Assembly (NCBI RefSeq): GCF_036746095.1
Contig: NZ_DAIOEU010000016.1
Location: forward strand, 1 to 64,000
Length of the DNA: 64,000 nucleotides
Source of the DNA: Dyella_B sp036746095
Lineage (GTDB): Bacteria; Pseudomonadota; Gammaproteobacteria; Xanthomonadales; Rhodanobacteraceae
Reading direction: 5' to 3'
Shown here: piece by piece, positions 25,660-34,086 of the stretch
Position numbering within the stretch: position 1 is the stretch's first letter
Layout of the letters: the number at the start of each line of letters is the position of its first letter
Notes under the pieces: model-generated
What the model was told of the DNA's origin: nothing
The model's database searches: none
What the model saw: the letters and a program-made list of their open reading frames with translations, nothing else
Made by a program: the position numbers and the translations under genes

Positions 25660-25700
25660 GCAAATGTGCCTGAAGTCGGGCCGTGCCGAAAGGCATGGCG
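25660..25700. repeat. 41-bp direct repeat upstream of RND gene, copy 2
   Basis: Partner of 22247-22287, 126 bases upstream of the first RND start. The hairpin arms GCCGTGCC/GGCATGGC are unchanged while the loop reads GAAA instead of ATAA. Confidence 0.8.
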
Positions 25701-25749
25701 TTGATTTTCCCTCTCCTGAGAGGCAAGGTCGGAGCCAGGATGGGCCAGC

Positions 25750-25806
25750 AGGCAGGGATGCAATCCCAGCATTCGCGTGGATGCCGGGATTGGCACCCCA
25801 GCCTGC
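25750..25806. repeat. Palindromic REP-like pair, family B
   Basis: Two GGGATNNNAATCCC-type palindromes in inverted order, ending CCCCAGCCTGC, lie just beyond the 3' end of btuB. They match the elements at 3403 and 49284. Confidence 0.65.
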
Positions 25807-25821
25807 TTGGCATCTGCTGCC

Positions 25822-27720
25822 TTACAGGCCGTAGCGCACCGTCAAGTACCAGGTGCGACCCAACTCGTTGTAGTAGTAGACCGTCTCATAGCTGTGATCG
25901 AACACATTCGCCAGCTTGGCTTCCACCTGCCAATCCGGGGCGAAGCTGTAGCTTGCTCGCAGGTCGGTGGTGGCATAGCCGCCCATGCGTTCGGTATTGG
26001 CGATGTCGTCGTAGCGCTTGCTGGAGGCAAAGAACGTCGCGCCCAGGTTGAACCGGCCCAGCCTGCGATCGACGTCGACTCGTGCGGTGCGTTGCGCACG
26101 GCGCTGCAGCAGGTTGCCGTTGTTGGCGCCGCCGTCGTTGTTCTTCGGCTGCATCAGCGTGAGATAGCTCTGCACGCGCCAGTCGTCCAGGTTGAAGCCG
26201 AATTGGCCTTCCACGCCACGGATGCGTGCGCGGCTCAGGTTTTGCGGTACGTAGTTCTGGTCCAGCACGATCAGGTTGTCGATGGTGGTCTGGTAGGCGT
26301 TGACGCCCCAGTTCCAGTGCTGCAACTGCTGTGTCAGGCCGATTTCCGCGCTGCGCGAGGTTTCCGGCCGCAAATCCGGATTGGCCGTCGGAAAGCCGCC
26401 GAGGGGCGGAAAGTACAGGTCATCAAACGTGGGCGCGTGGAACGCGCTGCCGTAGCTCACCGACAGCACCGGTCCGTTTTCGAAGTGATAGCCCCACGCC
26501 GCCGAGCCCGTGTTGTGATTGCCGAATTGATCGTTGTGATCGTGGCGCGCGGCGAGCTGCACTTCGTTATGGCCGAAGCTGCCCTGGTATTGCGCAAAAG
26601 TGCCGGTATCGCCGCGGGTGGTTTGTTGGAAAGCCGTGTCGCTGGCGACGTGTTCCTGCTGGTAATCCACGCCCACGGTGAGCAATTGGTCGGTCGCCAG
26701 CGTGATGTCGTTCTGCCACGACGCCTGGTTGCGGCGTGAATTGAAATAACCGGTGGCCATGCGCGGGTAGTACTGGCTGAAATAAGTGCCCTGGTAGTAG
26801 CTGGCGAGATCGTCGCGGCTTTGTCCGGCGTCGAGCGTGACTTTCCACATCGGCAGTGGCGTGAAACTCAGGCGCGCGCCGGCCACGTACTGCTCTTCCA
26901 GGCTGTCATTGCCGCTGTACGGGCTGCCGGCGAATTCCGCGTTGCTCTTGCTGCGCAGCCAGTCGAAGGCGAGCTCCGTGCCGTTGTCCCAGCGATAGCC
27001 GATGTTGGCGAAGCCGTTCCAGTTGCGATAGGCGTCGTTGCGCGGATCGTCCACGTAGCAGGCAATGCCGCGTTCCGCCGCGCCCATGCGGCAATTGGGA
27101 ATGCCGCCGGTGTAGGTGCCGCCGAGGCTCGCGTTGTACCACAGACGCGCATCGCCGCCGGAAACGCCGGCCTGGCCATTTACGTAACCATGGCTGCCGC
27201 CGGTAACGCTTACCGACGGCGAAATGTCGCCGTTCGGCTGACCGTGCCGGGTGAAAATCTGAATCACGCCACCGATCGCATCCGAGCCGTACAGGCTGGC
27301 GCGCGGGCCGCGCACGATCTCGATGCGATCGATCGCCTGCACCGGAATCTGCTCCAGCGCTGGCAGGCCGATGCTGACCGAGCCGATGCGCACGCCGTCA
27401 ATCAGCACCAGCACATGCGTGGCATTGGTGCCGCGCAGATACAGCGAGGATTGCCCGCCGATACCGCCGGTTTGCGCGATCGACACACCGGGCAGGCCAG
27501 TCAGCAGGTCGACCACCGATACCGGCTGCAGGCGCTCGATGTCTTCGCGCGTGATCACGGTGACTGAGGACAGCGCCTCGTTGGCGGTGATGGCGGTGCG
27601 CGTGGCAGTCACGATCACCGGCGTCAGCGAGCCGTCCTGGCCGTCGTTTGATTGAGCGTAAGCGGCCTGCGCGGCCAGTGACAGCAGCAAGGCGGCTGCA
27701 AGCGCATGTTTCTTCAACAC
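25822..27720 (-). CDS. btuB: TonB-dependent vitamin B12 outer-membrane receptor
   Basis: Imports cobalamin across the outer membrane using TonB energy. The chosen GTG start at 27720 has GGGGA eight bases upstream and gives a signal peptide (KKHALAAALLLSLAAQAAYAQ region) and a 632-residue protein. A TonB-box-like PVIVTATR is followed by the plug (VVDLLTGLPGVSI, LYLRGTNATHVLVLIDGVR, RIEIVRGPRASLYGSDAIGG) and a 22-strand barrel ending GRTWYLTVRYGL. The longer upstream frame would run through the leader and is rejected. The cobalamin riboswitch in the leader strongly supports the substrate. Confidence 0.93.
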   Translation of the reverse strand: MLKKHALAAALLLSLAAQAAYAQSNDGQDGSLTPVIVTATRTAITANEALSSVTVITREDIERLQPVSVVDLLTGLPGVSIAQTGGIGGQSSLYLRGTNATHVLVLIDGVRIGSVSIGLPALEQIPVQAIDRIEIVRGPRASLYGSDAIGGVIQIFTRHGQPNGDISPSVSVTGGSHGYVNGQAGVSGGDARLWYNASLGGTYTGGIPNCRMGAAERGIACYVDDPRNDAYRNWNGFANIGYRWDNGTELAFDWLRSKSNAEFAGSPYSGNDSLEEQYVAGARLSFTPLPMWKVTLDAGQSRDDLASYYQGTYFSQYYPRMATGYFNSRRNQASWQNDITLATDQLLTVGVDYQQEHVASDTAFQQTTRGDTGTFAQYQGSFGHNEVQLAARHDHNDQFGNHNTGSAAWGYHFENGPVLSVSYGSAFHAPTFDDLYFPPLGGFPTANPDLRPETSRSAEIGLTQQLQHWNWGVNAYQTTIDNLIVLDQNYVPQNLSRARIRGVEGQFGFNLDDWRVQSYLTLMQPKNNDGGANNGNLLQRRAQRTARVDVDRRLGRFNLGATFFASSKRYDDIANTERMGGYATTDLRASYSFAPDWQVEAKLANVFDHSYETVYYYNELGRTWYLTVRYGL

Positions 27721-27869
27721 GATGGATGTTCCCCTGCCGCGCGTCCCCGCGCGGCGCAAGTCGTCAGCGAGCCGGCATCGGGCGGAGCAAAAAGGGAACG
27801 GAAGGCGACCAGGCGCAGAACGCCGCAGCGCGAACTCCGTGCCTCGCCCACCGCGAATGCCAGAACCTG

Positions 27870-28066
27870 TTCCGGGCCGGTCTCCGGACTTGCGAGTGGC
27901 ATGTTTGCACATGCCGTCAGCAATGCCTTCCCATGCTTACGCACAGTGGCGCCTTATCGCTGCAATGACTCGCTTACCGTTGCGGGGGCAGTGCCGGACT
28001 TGCTGCGCAAACAGCGCACCGGCTTCCCGTTTCATCCCTTTTGCTTTCGCCGTGGGGACACCTGGA
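27870..28066 (-). promoter_or_regulatory. Cobalamin (B12) riboswitch of btuB
   Basis: Read on the minus strand, the leader has the AdoCbl-aptamer landmarks in order: an AAAAGGGA segment, GAAGCCGGTG, CTGCCCCCGCAACGGTAA, GGGAAGGC and finally the B12 box AAGTCCGGAGACCGGCC (plus-strand 27875-27891). It ends about 150 bases before the btuB start. High B12 should shut off btuB expression. Whether control is by termination or by hiding the ribosome site is not decided; no clear T-tract terminator was seen. Confidence 0.92.
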
Positions 28067-28223
28067 ACGGGCGCCACTGTAGCCGATGGAACGCGGTCCG
28101 GGCAATTTATGCATCTTGTCCCGCACTGTCCGGTTCGAGCGCGAAAAGGGGCCGATAAGCAGATAACGCCTTTTTGCAAGCGCGGCGATGTAGTTATTGG
28201 GCCGACGAAGCGAGGATAAGACA

Positions 28224-29201
28224 ATGGACAGCCCGACTATTAACCCAACGTCTCATGCGTATCACTCTTCGGCGGCAGAAGATGCCGCCGCGAGTACTCC
28301 GGCGATAACGTCGCAAACCGATCTGTCGGGTGATTTCGTCCAGCCGACCAATAACCCGTTTGCGGGCGCCGGCCGAAAGCCTCGATCCATATTCCGTGAG
28401 GTGTGGGATAGGACGCCCTTTGGCGTCCTGCAAAACCTGATTGAAGGAAAAGGCCTCACCTGTAGCTTCTTTCCGGGCATATGCAGCCTGGCAGGGGTCG
28501 ATGGCGGATACGAAAACAGTACGCAAGGCCCTGCCAGTAAAGCCCGATATGGAGTAACCAGTTCAAGCGATATTCAATCCGGAAAAAATGCCGGAAGGAT
28601 TGTCGACCTGTCGTCGGTTCCCGCTGTGGAAAAAAGGGTCAGCAGGGTCCTGGATGAAACCATCAAAAACACATGGAGGGCCTATAACCTGATGGACAGC
28701 CCGTCAACGTGGACTGGCAAGACAATGACGGCAATGAAGAAGTTGTTCGGGGAAGGGATCACTCGTCCGGACGTACGGGCCAGGATAAAGACCGGGCTGG
28801 CTACCTCGCTCGACGGCATGCAACAGCTGAGAGACAACCCGCAGCGAATCTTCCTTGAGGTTTCTCCCGAGCCCGGCGAAGAAAAAACCTCTGCATATAC
28901 CGTCCTTGGGGAGGCTGGGCCGACGGGCGAAGTGGTATTGAGCAAACCTATTATCGACAAGAACACGGATGAGTCGCTCATGCTGACGCTAAGTCATGAG
29001 GCCATGCATTTTTCCGACCTGCGAGACCGCTTTTACGTGGGCTACAGCGACCGGATTGGTTTCTACACAAGAGAGGTCGATGGCCACGACGGCAGCATCG
29101 AGGAGGCTCCGGAAAACCCCGACTCCATCGCATGGGCAGCATTAATGCTGGGGATGAACGGGCGCGAATTTCGGACACCGGTAGAAGTATGGGCGCGGTA
29201 G
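28224..29201 (+). CDS. Putative zinc metalloprotease, M35 (aspzincin)-like, paralogue 1
   Basis: A 325-residue protein; ATG 28224 is preceded by GAGGATAA. No signal peptide or membrane segment is seen, and the first about 60 residues are rich in Ser, Thr, Pro and Ala, as in some type III effectors. The C-terminal half holds LMLTLSHEAMHFSDLRDRFYVGY, quoted here only to its HEAMH zinc site, followed by an aspartate 8-9 residues on, and then ENPDSIAWAALML, which resembles the NADSYA block of M35 peptidases. Family membership is by motif only. DNA is visibly richer in A/T than the neighbours. Tandem with paralogue 2. Confidence 0.6.
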   Translation: MDSPTINPTSHAYHSSAAEDAAASTPAITSQTDLSGDFVQPTNNPFAGAGRKPRSIFREVWDRTPFGVLQNLIEGKGLTCSFFPGICSLAGVDGGYENSTQGPASKARYGVTSSSDIQSGKNAGRIVDLSSVPAVEKRVSRVLDETIKNTWRAYNLMDSPSTWTGKTMTAMKKLFGEGITRPDVRARIKTGLATSLDGMQQLRDNPQRIFLEVSPEPGEEKTSAYTVLGEAGPTGEVVLSKPIIDKNTDESLMLTLSHEAMHFSDLRDRFYVGYSDRIGFYTREVDGHDGSIEEAPENPDSIAWAALMLGMNGREFRTPVEVWAR

Positions 29202-29321
29202 GAGTGAGAAAGCCACGCCGCTGGGATGTTTGGCCTGGAAGGTTCCCATCGCGATGGCTATCTCCAGACAGGAATAGGCGTTCTTTGCCGCAATAGCGCA
29301 AGACCTCAACAAGAGGATGAG

Positions 29322-30350
29322 ATGGTGGATATCAAGCCCACAAACGCGCCCGCCCTTCTTTATCACCATGCAGTGCTGGATGCTTCTTCCGCGCTTACGC
29401 TGTCTTCACCGGAAGTAAGCCCGCCAGCTGGTTCATACGGCGGCTTTCCTCAATCTAGCCACGGTTCCCCAGCGGGCGGCGCGCGCGAGTCGCGGTCAAT
29501 ACTGTATTACACGCCATTCGGGGTCATCTCTGATTGGGCTAATGGTAAAAAAGCCACTCCCTGCGATTTCTTCAGGGGCTTCTGCTCGCTCTTTGGCATC
29601 GACAATTCCAGTGGAGACGCCCAGGTTCCAAGCGGACCTGCAAACAGCCGGCCGAACCCGCCAGGCAATGACGCCGTGGTCGGCGGATATGACCGTGGCG
29701 TGCACGGCGGCGCATTTATCGAACTGTCACTTGACCCCCAGGTACAGGCAAGAGTCATGCGGCTTCTTGGAGAAGCTTATGAAGATGCCAGGAAAGCATG
29801 CGATGTACATCGCCATCCCGAATCCTGGGACGCCAATACACGAACAAGCATGCAGCAATTGTTCGGGAGCAAAGCGGGATCTTCCGAGGTACAGGCCAAG
29901 CTGGAGCGCCTGCGCGATGGAATTAAAAGGCATATCGAGAACAACGGCGGGGATATATACCTTGAGCTTTCCCGCAATCGTCATTCGGACATCGTTGCGT
30001 ATGCGCCCATGGACAGCACAGGCAGGTATACCGGCCAAATCGTTCTCAATGCAGACAAACTGTACGGTGATGACCGTGGTTATTTGGACAATGACGGTAA
30101 TCTAAAAAAGACCCTGGTTCACGAGGTGGCTCATTCGGACGTCGGCATGCATGACCATTTTTACATGACGTACGACAAAAACCGCGGTTACGTGGTGAAG
30201 CCCGATGAGAATGGACGTAGTGTTCCGTTTAACGAAGATGATGCGCCGGATACCCCGGACCCCTATGCGTATGGAATCCAGGTGCTGGCTGGAGATAAAG
30301 CGCTCGACGACGCTGGTGACGATACCGCCAGGTACAGGTACGAAACTTAG
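29322..30350 (+). CDS. Putative zinc metalloprotease, M35 (aspzincin)-like, paralogue 2
   Basis: A 342-residue paralogue of the preceding gene. ATG 29322 follows AAGAGGATGAG and is chosen over an upstream start without a ribosome site. Shared features are an unstructured Ser/Pro/Gly-rich N-terminus, a TPFGV block, the cysteine motif FRGFCSLFGID (FPGICSLAGVD in paralogue 1), and the zinc motif LVHEVAHSDVGMHDHFYM with HEVAH as HExxH and a nearby aspartate as possible third ligand. PDTPDPYAYGIQVLAG aligns with NPDSIAWAALML. Substrate and secretion route are unknown. Confidence 0.6.
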   Translation: MVDIKPTNAPALLYHHAVLDASSALTLSSPEVSPPAGSYGGFPQSSHGSPAGGARESRSILYYTPFGVISDWANGKKATPCDFFRGFCSLFGIDNSSGDAQVPSGPANSRPNPPGNDAVVGGYDRGVHGGAFIELSLDPQVQARVMRLLGEAYEDARKACDVHRHPESWDANTRTSMQQLFGSKAGSSEVQAKLERLRDGIKRHIENNGGDIYLELSRNRHSDIVAYAPMDSTGRYTGQIVLNADKLYGDDRGYLDNDGNLKKTLVHEVAHSDVGMHDHFYMTYDKNRGYVVKPDENGRSVPFNEDDAPDTPDPYAYGIQVLAGDKALDDAGDDTARYRYET

Positions 30351-30409
30351 CCGCCGAGCTTCCTAATCTGTCCGTCGATGGGGCGATAGTCACGTCTGCC
30401 ACGCGAACT

Positions 30410-30658
30410 GTGTGGCACGCGTCGCGGATGCCGAATCGTCGGGATAGAAAAATGTTGGCTTCAATAGACTGCGGCGAAGTAGGTGTAGCACCGCGACTAA
30501 CTGGGAGATGCGATCGTGCGTATCGACACACTTCCACCCGACAGGAGCCGAGCGGCGGCAAGCGCGTGCGGCGGCCGATACGCCTGGACACGGCCTCGAA
30601 CAACCCCGATTCCATTGCCAATGCGGCAGTCGTCCTGGCCGACAACGGCGGCGCCTAA
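30410..30658 (+). pseudogene. C-terminal remnant of a third M35-like paralogue
   Basis: The 82-codon frame ends with NNPDSIANAAVVLADN, which matches the conserved C-terminal block of the two preceding metalloproteases. Nothing upstream in this frame carries an HExxH motif, so only the 3' end of a third copy seems to survive. The earlier part of the frame is not recognisable. The rest of the 341-bp gap up to the GntR gene shows no other feature. Confidence 0.5.
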
Positions 30659-30691
30659 CCCGATGAGCTGTAAAATCACCCGCACAGGCCT

Positions 30692-31444
30692 TCAATCGGT
30701 CTGCAACTCCGCCACGAAATCGTAGATATCCCCGCGATACCACGACGTGGTGAATTCCACCACGCGACCATCGTCGAGAAATCCACGCCGCTCGATGTGC
30801 AGGCCCGCGCTGCCGACACTTACATGCAGCAAGCGCGCCTGCCGTGCGGCCAGCAGCACTGCGCGCAAACGCTGCAACGCGCGCACCGGGCGGCAGTCGT
30901 ATTTCCCCAGCGCTTCGTACAGCGAATCGTGCACCTCATGCGGATCCGGCAGCACGCTGGCCGGCACCACGCTGCGCTCGATCGCCAGGGGCTCGTCTTC
31001 CGCGTAGCGCACGCGATGCAGGCGCGCCACCAGCACGCCCGGTGAAAGATTGAGCGCCATCGATTCTTCCGGCGTCACCTCGCCCACGCTGCGCTCGAAG
31101 AATTCGGAGCGCGGGTGCAGGCCGCGTGCGCGCAGGTCTTCGGTGAAGCTGGTGAGGCGCGACATCGGCTTGATGATGCGCTCGGCCACGAAGGTACCGG
31201 CGCCATGGCGTTGCGTGAGCAGGCCCTCTTCAACCAGGCCGGAAATGGCCTTGCGCACCGTCACGCGCGACAAACCCAGGGCCTGCGATAAATCGCGTTC
31301 GCTAGGCAGGGTCTGGCCGGGCTCGATGTCGCGATGCTGGATCACGTTGCGAATGGCCCGCCGCAGCCGCAGGTAAGCCAGCGGCTGGTGGGTGGTGGTA
31401 TCGCGGCTCAGTCGCCGGTATTCCTCGGCCAGGGCATTCTGCAT
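30692..31444 (-). CDS. GntR/HutC-family transcriptional regulator
   Basis: A 250-residue repressor-type regulator transcribed away from the Entner-Doudoroff operon. The winged helix is at about residues 20-85 (TLPSERDLSQALGLSRVTVR, then LVEEGLLTQRHGAGTFV). The C-terminal UTRA effector domain contains SFTEDLRARGLHPRS and ends FTTSWYRGDIYDF. ATG 31444 is chosen; the longer frame upstream runs through the promoter region. HutC-type proteins bind sugar phosphates or similar ligands. Control of zwf-pgl-edd-eda is inferred from the divergent arrangement and the operator-like sites between the genes. Confidence 0.9.
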   Translation of the reverse strand: MQNALAEEYRRLSRDTTTHQPLAYLRLRRAIRNVIQHRDIEPGQTLPSERDLSQALGLSRVTVRKAISGLVEEGLLTQRHGAGTFVAERIIKPMSRLTSFTEDLRARGLHPRSEFFERSVGEVTPEESMALNLSPGVLVARLHRVRYAEDEPLAIERSVVPASVLPDPHEVHDSLYEALGKYDCRPVRALQRLRAVLLAARQARLLHVSVGSAGLHIERRGFLDDGRVVEFTTSWYRGDIYDFVAELQTD

Positions 31445-31632
31445 AGTTGCAGACCATACCAATGCGTAACCACTGCGACAACTGGTCTTTGCATGCCCCA
31501 TCGTCCGGCGCAGCCGGTGCGGGATCGCGGCGGCCGGGCGAGCAGTTGTGCCGATTTTTACGATTTCCGGCGGCCCGCTTACGATTCCCGCCGTTATGAA
31601 AAGAATGCATACGTTTGCACTGCACAAGGGAC

Positions 31633-31661
31633 TGGTATTGCCTGGTATAGCATTGGTACCA
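31633..31661 (+). promoter_or_regulatory. Candidate zwf promoter with overlapping GntR-type operator
   Basis: Three TGGTA(T/C) half-sites lie at 31633, 31643 and 31654, the last being part of the perfect palindrome TGGTACCA. TGGTATAGC at 31643-31651 also reads as an extended -10 element (TGN-TATAGC). A repressor bound here would cover the promoter of the Entner-Doudoroff operon. The remainder of the 274-bp divergent gap shows no other clear signal. Confidence 0.45.
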
Positions 31662-31718
31662 TCGGCCTTTCCCCGGCGGTCGCACTGTCGCGGCTGCCCG
31701 CATTCGATGAGGTGAGTT

Positions 31719-33209
31719 GTGACTGCACCTGCCCTACCGGTCGAGCTGTTCGACCTGGTGATTTTCGGCGGCACCGGCGACCTGGCCGTCCGCAAATTGC
31801 TCCCTGCCCTGTTCCACCGCTTTGTCGACGGCCAGATCCAGCCCGGCAGCCGCATCGTCGGCGTCGCCCGCGAAGGCCTGGACGATGACGGCTACCGTGC
31901 CCAGGTTCGTGGTGCGCTCAATGGGGCCGCTTCCAAGCAGGCCGACAAGGTCGACGCCTTCCTCAAGCTGGTGCATTACCGCCCGCTCGATGCCCGCAAA
32001 GATGCCGGTTGGGACGACTTCGCCAGGCTGATGGGCGAGTGCCCCGACCACGTGCGCGTGTTCTATCTGTCCACCTCGCCGGAACTGTTCGTGGACATCT
32101 GCCAGCGCCTGGGCGGCTATGGCCTCAACCAGGGCCAGTCGCGCGTGGTGCTGGAAAAGCCGATCGGCCACGACCTGGCCAGCGCCAACCGCATCAATGA
32201 CGACGTCGGCCAGGTGTTCGCCGAATCGCAGACCTATCGCATCGACCATTACCTCGGCAAGGAAACGGTACAGAACCTGCTGGCGCTGCGGTTCGGCAAT
32301 GCGCTGTTCGAGCCGCTGTGGAACGCCGGCCATATCGACCACGTGCAGATCACCGTGGCCGAAACGCTCGGTGTCGGCCGCCGCGGCCCGTACTACGACC
32401 ACGCCGGCGCGCTGCGCGACATGGTGCAGAACCACATGCTGCAGCTGCTGTGCATGGTGGCGATGGAACCGCCCGCCTCACTGTCGCCCGACGCGGTACG
32501 TGACGAAAAACTGAAAGTGCTGCACTCGCTCAAGCCGATCAACGAAAGCAACGCCGCGCAGCTCACCGTGCGCGGCCAGTACCGCGCTGGTGCGGCCGAA
32601 GGGCAGAGCGTACCGGGCTACATGGAAGACCTGAACGCCGACGCCAAGTCGAAGGTGGAAAAATCGAACACCGAAACCTTCGTCGCGCTCAAGGCGGAAA
32701 TCGCCAACTGGCGCTGGTCCGGCGTGCCGTTCTACTTGCGCACGGGCAAGCGCCTGGCCGAGCGCGTGTCGGAAATCGTGGTGGCATTCAAGCCGGTGCC
32801 GCACTCGATCTTTACGTCATCGGCCGGGCCGCTCGCCCAGAACCGCCTGGTGCTCCGCCTGCAGCCGGATGAAGGCGTGAAGCTGTGGTTGACCATCAAG
32901 CACCCCGGTCCCGGTGGCTTGCGCCTGCGCCACGTACCGCTGGACATGAGCTTCGCCGAAGCCTTCGGCGTGCAGCAGCCCGATGCGTACGAGCGCCTGC
33001 TGCTCGACGTGGTGCGCGGCAACCCCACCCTGTTCATGCGCCGCGATGAAGTGGAAGCCGCATGGAACTGGGCCGGTCCGATCCTGGCCGCATGGGCCGC
33101 GGGCGGCGAGTCGCCGCGTCCGTACACCTCCGGTACCTGGGGCCCGAGCGCGGCGGTCGCCCTGATCGAACGCGATGGCCGCACCTGGGACGAGGATTTC
33201 GAGCAGTGA
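31719..33209 (+). CDS. zwf: Glucose-6-phosphate 1-dehydrogenase
   Basis: Oxidises glucose-6-phosphate to 6-phosphogluconolactone with NAD(P)+, the first step of the Entner-Doudoroff and oxidative pentose phosphate routes. The 496-residue protein begins with the dinucleotide-binding FGGTGDLAVRKLLPAL. The substrate site RIDHYLGKE lies at about residues 174-182 and FYLRTGKRL further on. The GTG start has GAGGTGA upstream. The stop overlaps the pgl start as GTGA, which indicates translational coupling. Divergent from the GntR regulator. Confidence 0.97.
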   Translation: MTAPALPVELFDLVIFGGTGDLAVRKLLPALFHRFVDGQIQPGSRIVGVAREGLDDDGYRAQVRGALNGAASKQADKVDAFLKLVHYRPLDARKDAGWDDFARLMGECPDHVRVFYLSTSPELFVDICQRLGGYGLNQGQSRVVLEKPIGHDLASANRINDDVGQVFAESQTYRIDHYLGKETVQNLLALRFGNALFEPLWNAGHIDHVQITVAETLGVGRRGPYYDHAGALRDMVQNHMLQLLCMVAMEPPASLSPDAVRDEKLKVLHSLKPINESNAAQLTVRGQYRAGAAEGQSVPGYMEDLNADAKSKVEKSNTETFVALKAEIANWRWSGVPFYLRTGKRLAERVSEIVVAFKPVPHSIFTSSAGPLAQNRLVLRLQPDEGVKLWLTIKHPGPGGLRLRHVPLDMSFAEAFGVQQPDAYERLLLDVVRGNPTLFMRRDEVEAAWNWAGPILAAWAAGGESPRPYTSGTWGPSAAVALIERDGRTWDEDFEQ

Positions 33210-33898
33210 GCGAGCAACCTCTGCACGCGTTCGACGAGGCTCAAGCGCTGGCCACGGCGCTGTCGGCCAGCATCGCAGGCAAGCTGCGCGAAGCGATCGA
33301 CGCGCGCGGCGAAGCCGTCATCGCCGTCTCCGGCGGCAGCACGCCCAAGCGCCTGTTCGACGCGTTGTCGAACGAAGCATTGGATTGGTCGCGCGTCACC
33401 GTCACCTTGGTCGACGAACGTTGGGTGCCCGACACCGACGAGCGCTCCAACGCGCGCCTGGTGGAGTCGTTGTTGCTGCAACGGAAAGCCGCGGATGCCG
33501 AATTCGTACCGTTGTACGTGGAGGCTGCCACGCCGGAAGCCGGCATTGGCGAAGTGCGCGCCACCGTGGCCGCCTTGAAGCAGCCATTCGACGTGATCGT
33601 GCTGGGCATGGGGCCGGATGGACACACCGCCTCGTTTTTCCCCGGCGGCGACCGCTTGAGCGAAGCCCTCGATCCATCGAACACCGCCCTGGTGCTGCCG
33701 ATGCGCGCTCCGGGCGCGGGCGAGCCGCGCATCACGTTCACCTTGCCGGTGCTGCTGAAGGCGCGCACGTTGTATCTGCATATTCAAGGCAGCGACAAGC
33801 GCGAGGTGCTGGCGGAGGCTGAAAAGCCGGGCAGCAGGCTGCCGATCGCCAGCGTGCTGGGTGCTGGTCGGCCGTTGGAAATCTATTGGTGTCCGTAA
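33206..33898 (+). CDS. pgl: 6-phosphogluconolactonase
   Basis: Hydrolyses 6-phosphogluconolactone to 6-phosphogluconate. The 230-residue protein is of the DevB/SOL type with VSGGSTPKRLF, VTLVDERWVPDTDERSN and VLGMGPDGHTASFFPGGD. I chose GTG 33206, which overlaps the zwf stop by four bases and gives the usual family length, over an upstream start inside zwf. Second gene of the Entner-Doudoroff operon. Confidence 0.95.
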   Translation: MSEQPLHAFDEAQALATALSASIAGKLREAIDARGEAVIAVSGGSTPKRLFDALSNEALDWSRVTVTLVDERWVPDTDERSNARLVESLLLQRKAADAEFVPLYVEAATPEAGIGEVRATVAALKQPFDVIVLGMGPDGHTASFFPGGDRLSEALDPSNTALVLPMRAPGAGEPRITFTLPVLLKARTLYLHIQGSDKREVLAEAEKPGSRLPIASVLGAGRPLEIYWCP

Positions 33899-33907
33899 AC
33901 GTCGCTC

Positions 33908-34023
33908 GTCATTCCGGCGAAGGCCGGAATCCAGTCAAGTACACCGTGCGAAGCACACGCTATTTGGCTTTGAGTGCTTCGCACGTCGTATTCAAACTGG
34001 ATTCCGGCCTTCGCCGGAATGAC
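33908..34023. repeat. Paired inverted palindromes (REPIN-like), family A
   Basis: Two 28-bp palindromic ends, each with core ATTCCGGC-GAAG-GCCGGAAT, lie in inverted orientation 116 bp apart end to end. The interior holds a second inverted pair built on GTGCGAAGCAC. The element fills the gap between pgl and edd and could form one long cruciform or RNA hairpin. Confidence 0.85.
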
Positions 34024-34086
34024 GGCAACGCAAGACCAGGCATTTAAGAACGCATCAACGCCGAGCCCGCTCGGCCGGAGCATGAA

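Noticed and set aside
23246..25834. 862-codon plus-strand open frame opposite the first RND pump gene
   Set aside because: It is antisense to an intact, well-recognised gene; its histidine- and glutamine-rich composition is what GC-rich complementary frames give, and it has no recognisable domain.
33908..34023. CRISPR-like array
   Set aside because: Only two inverted palindromic ends with one interior are present; direct repeats with regular spacers are absent here and elsewhere in the window.
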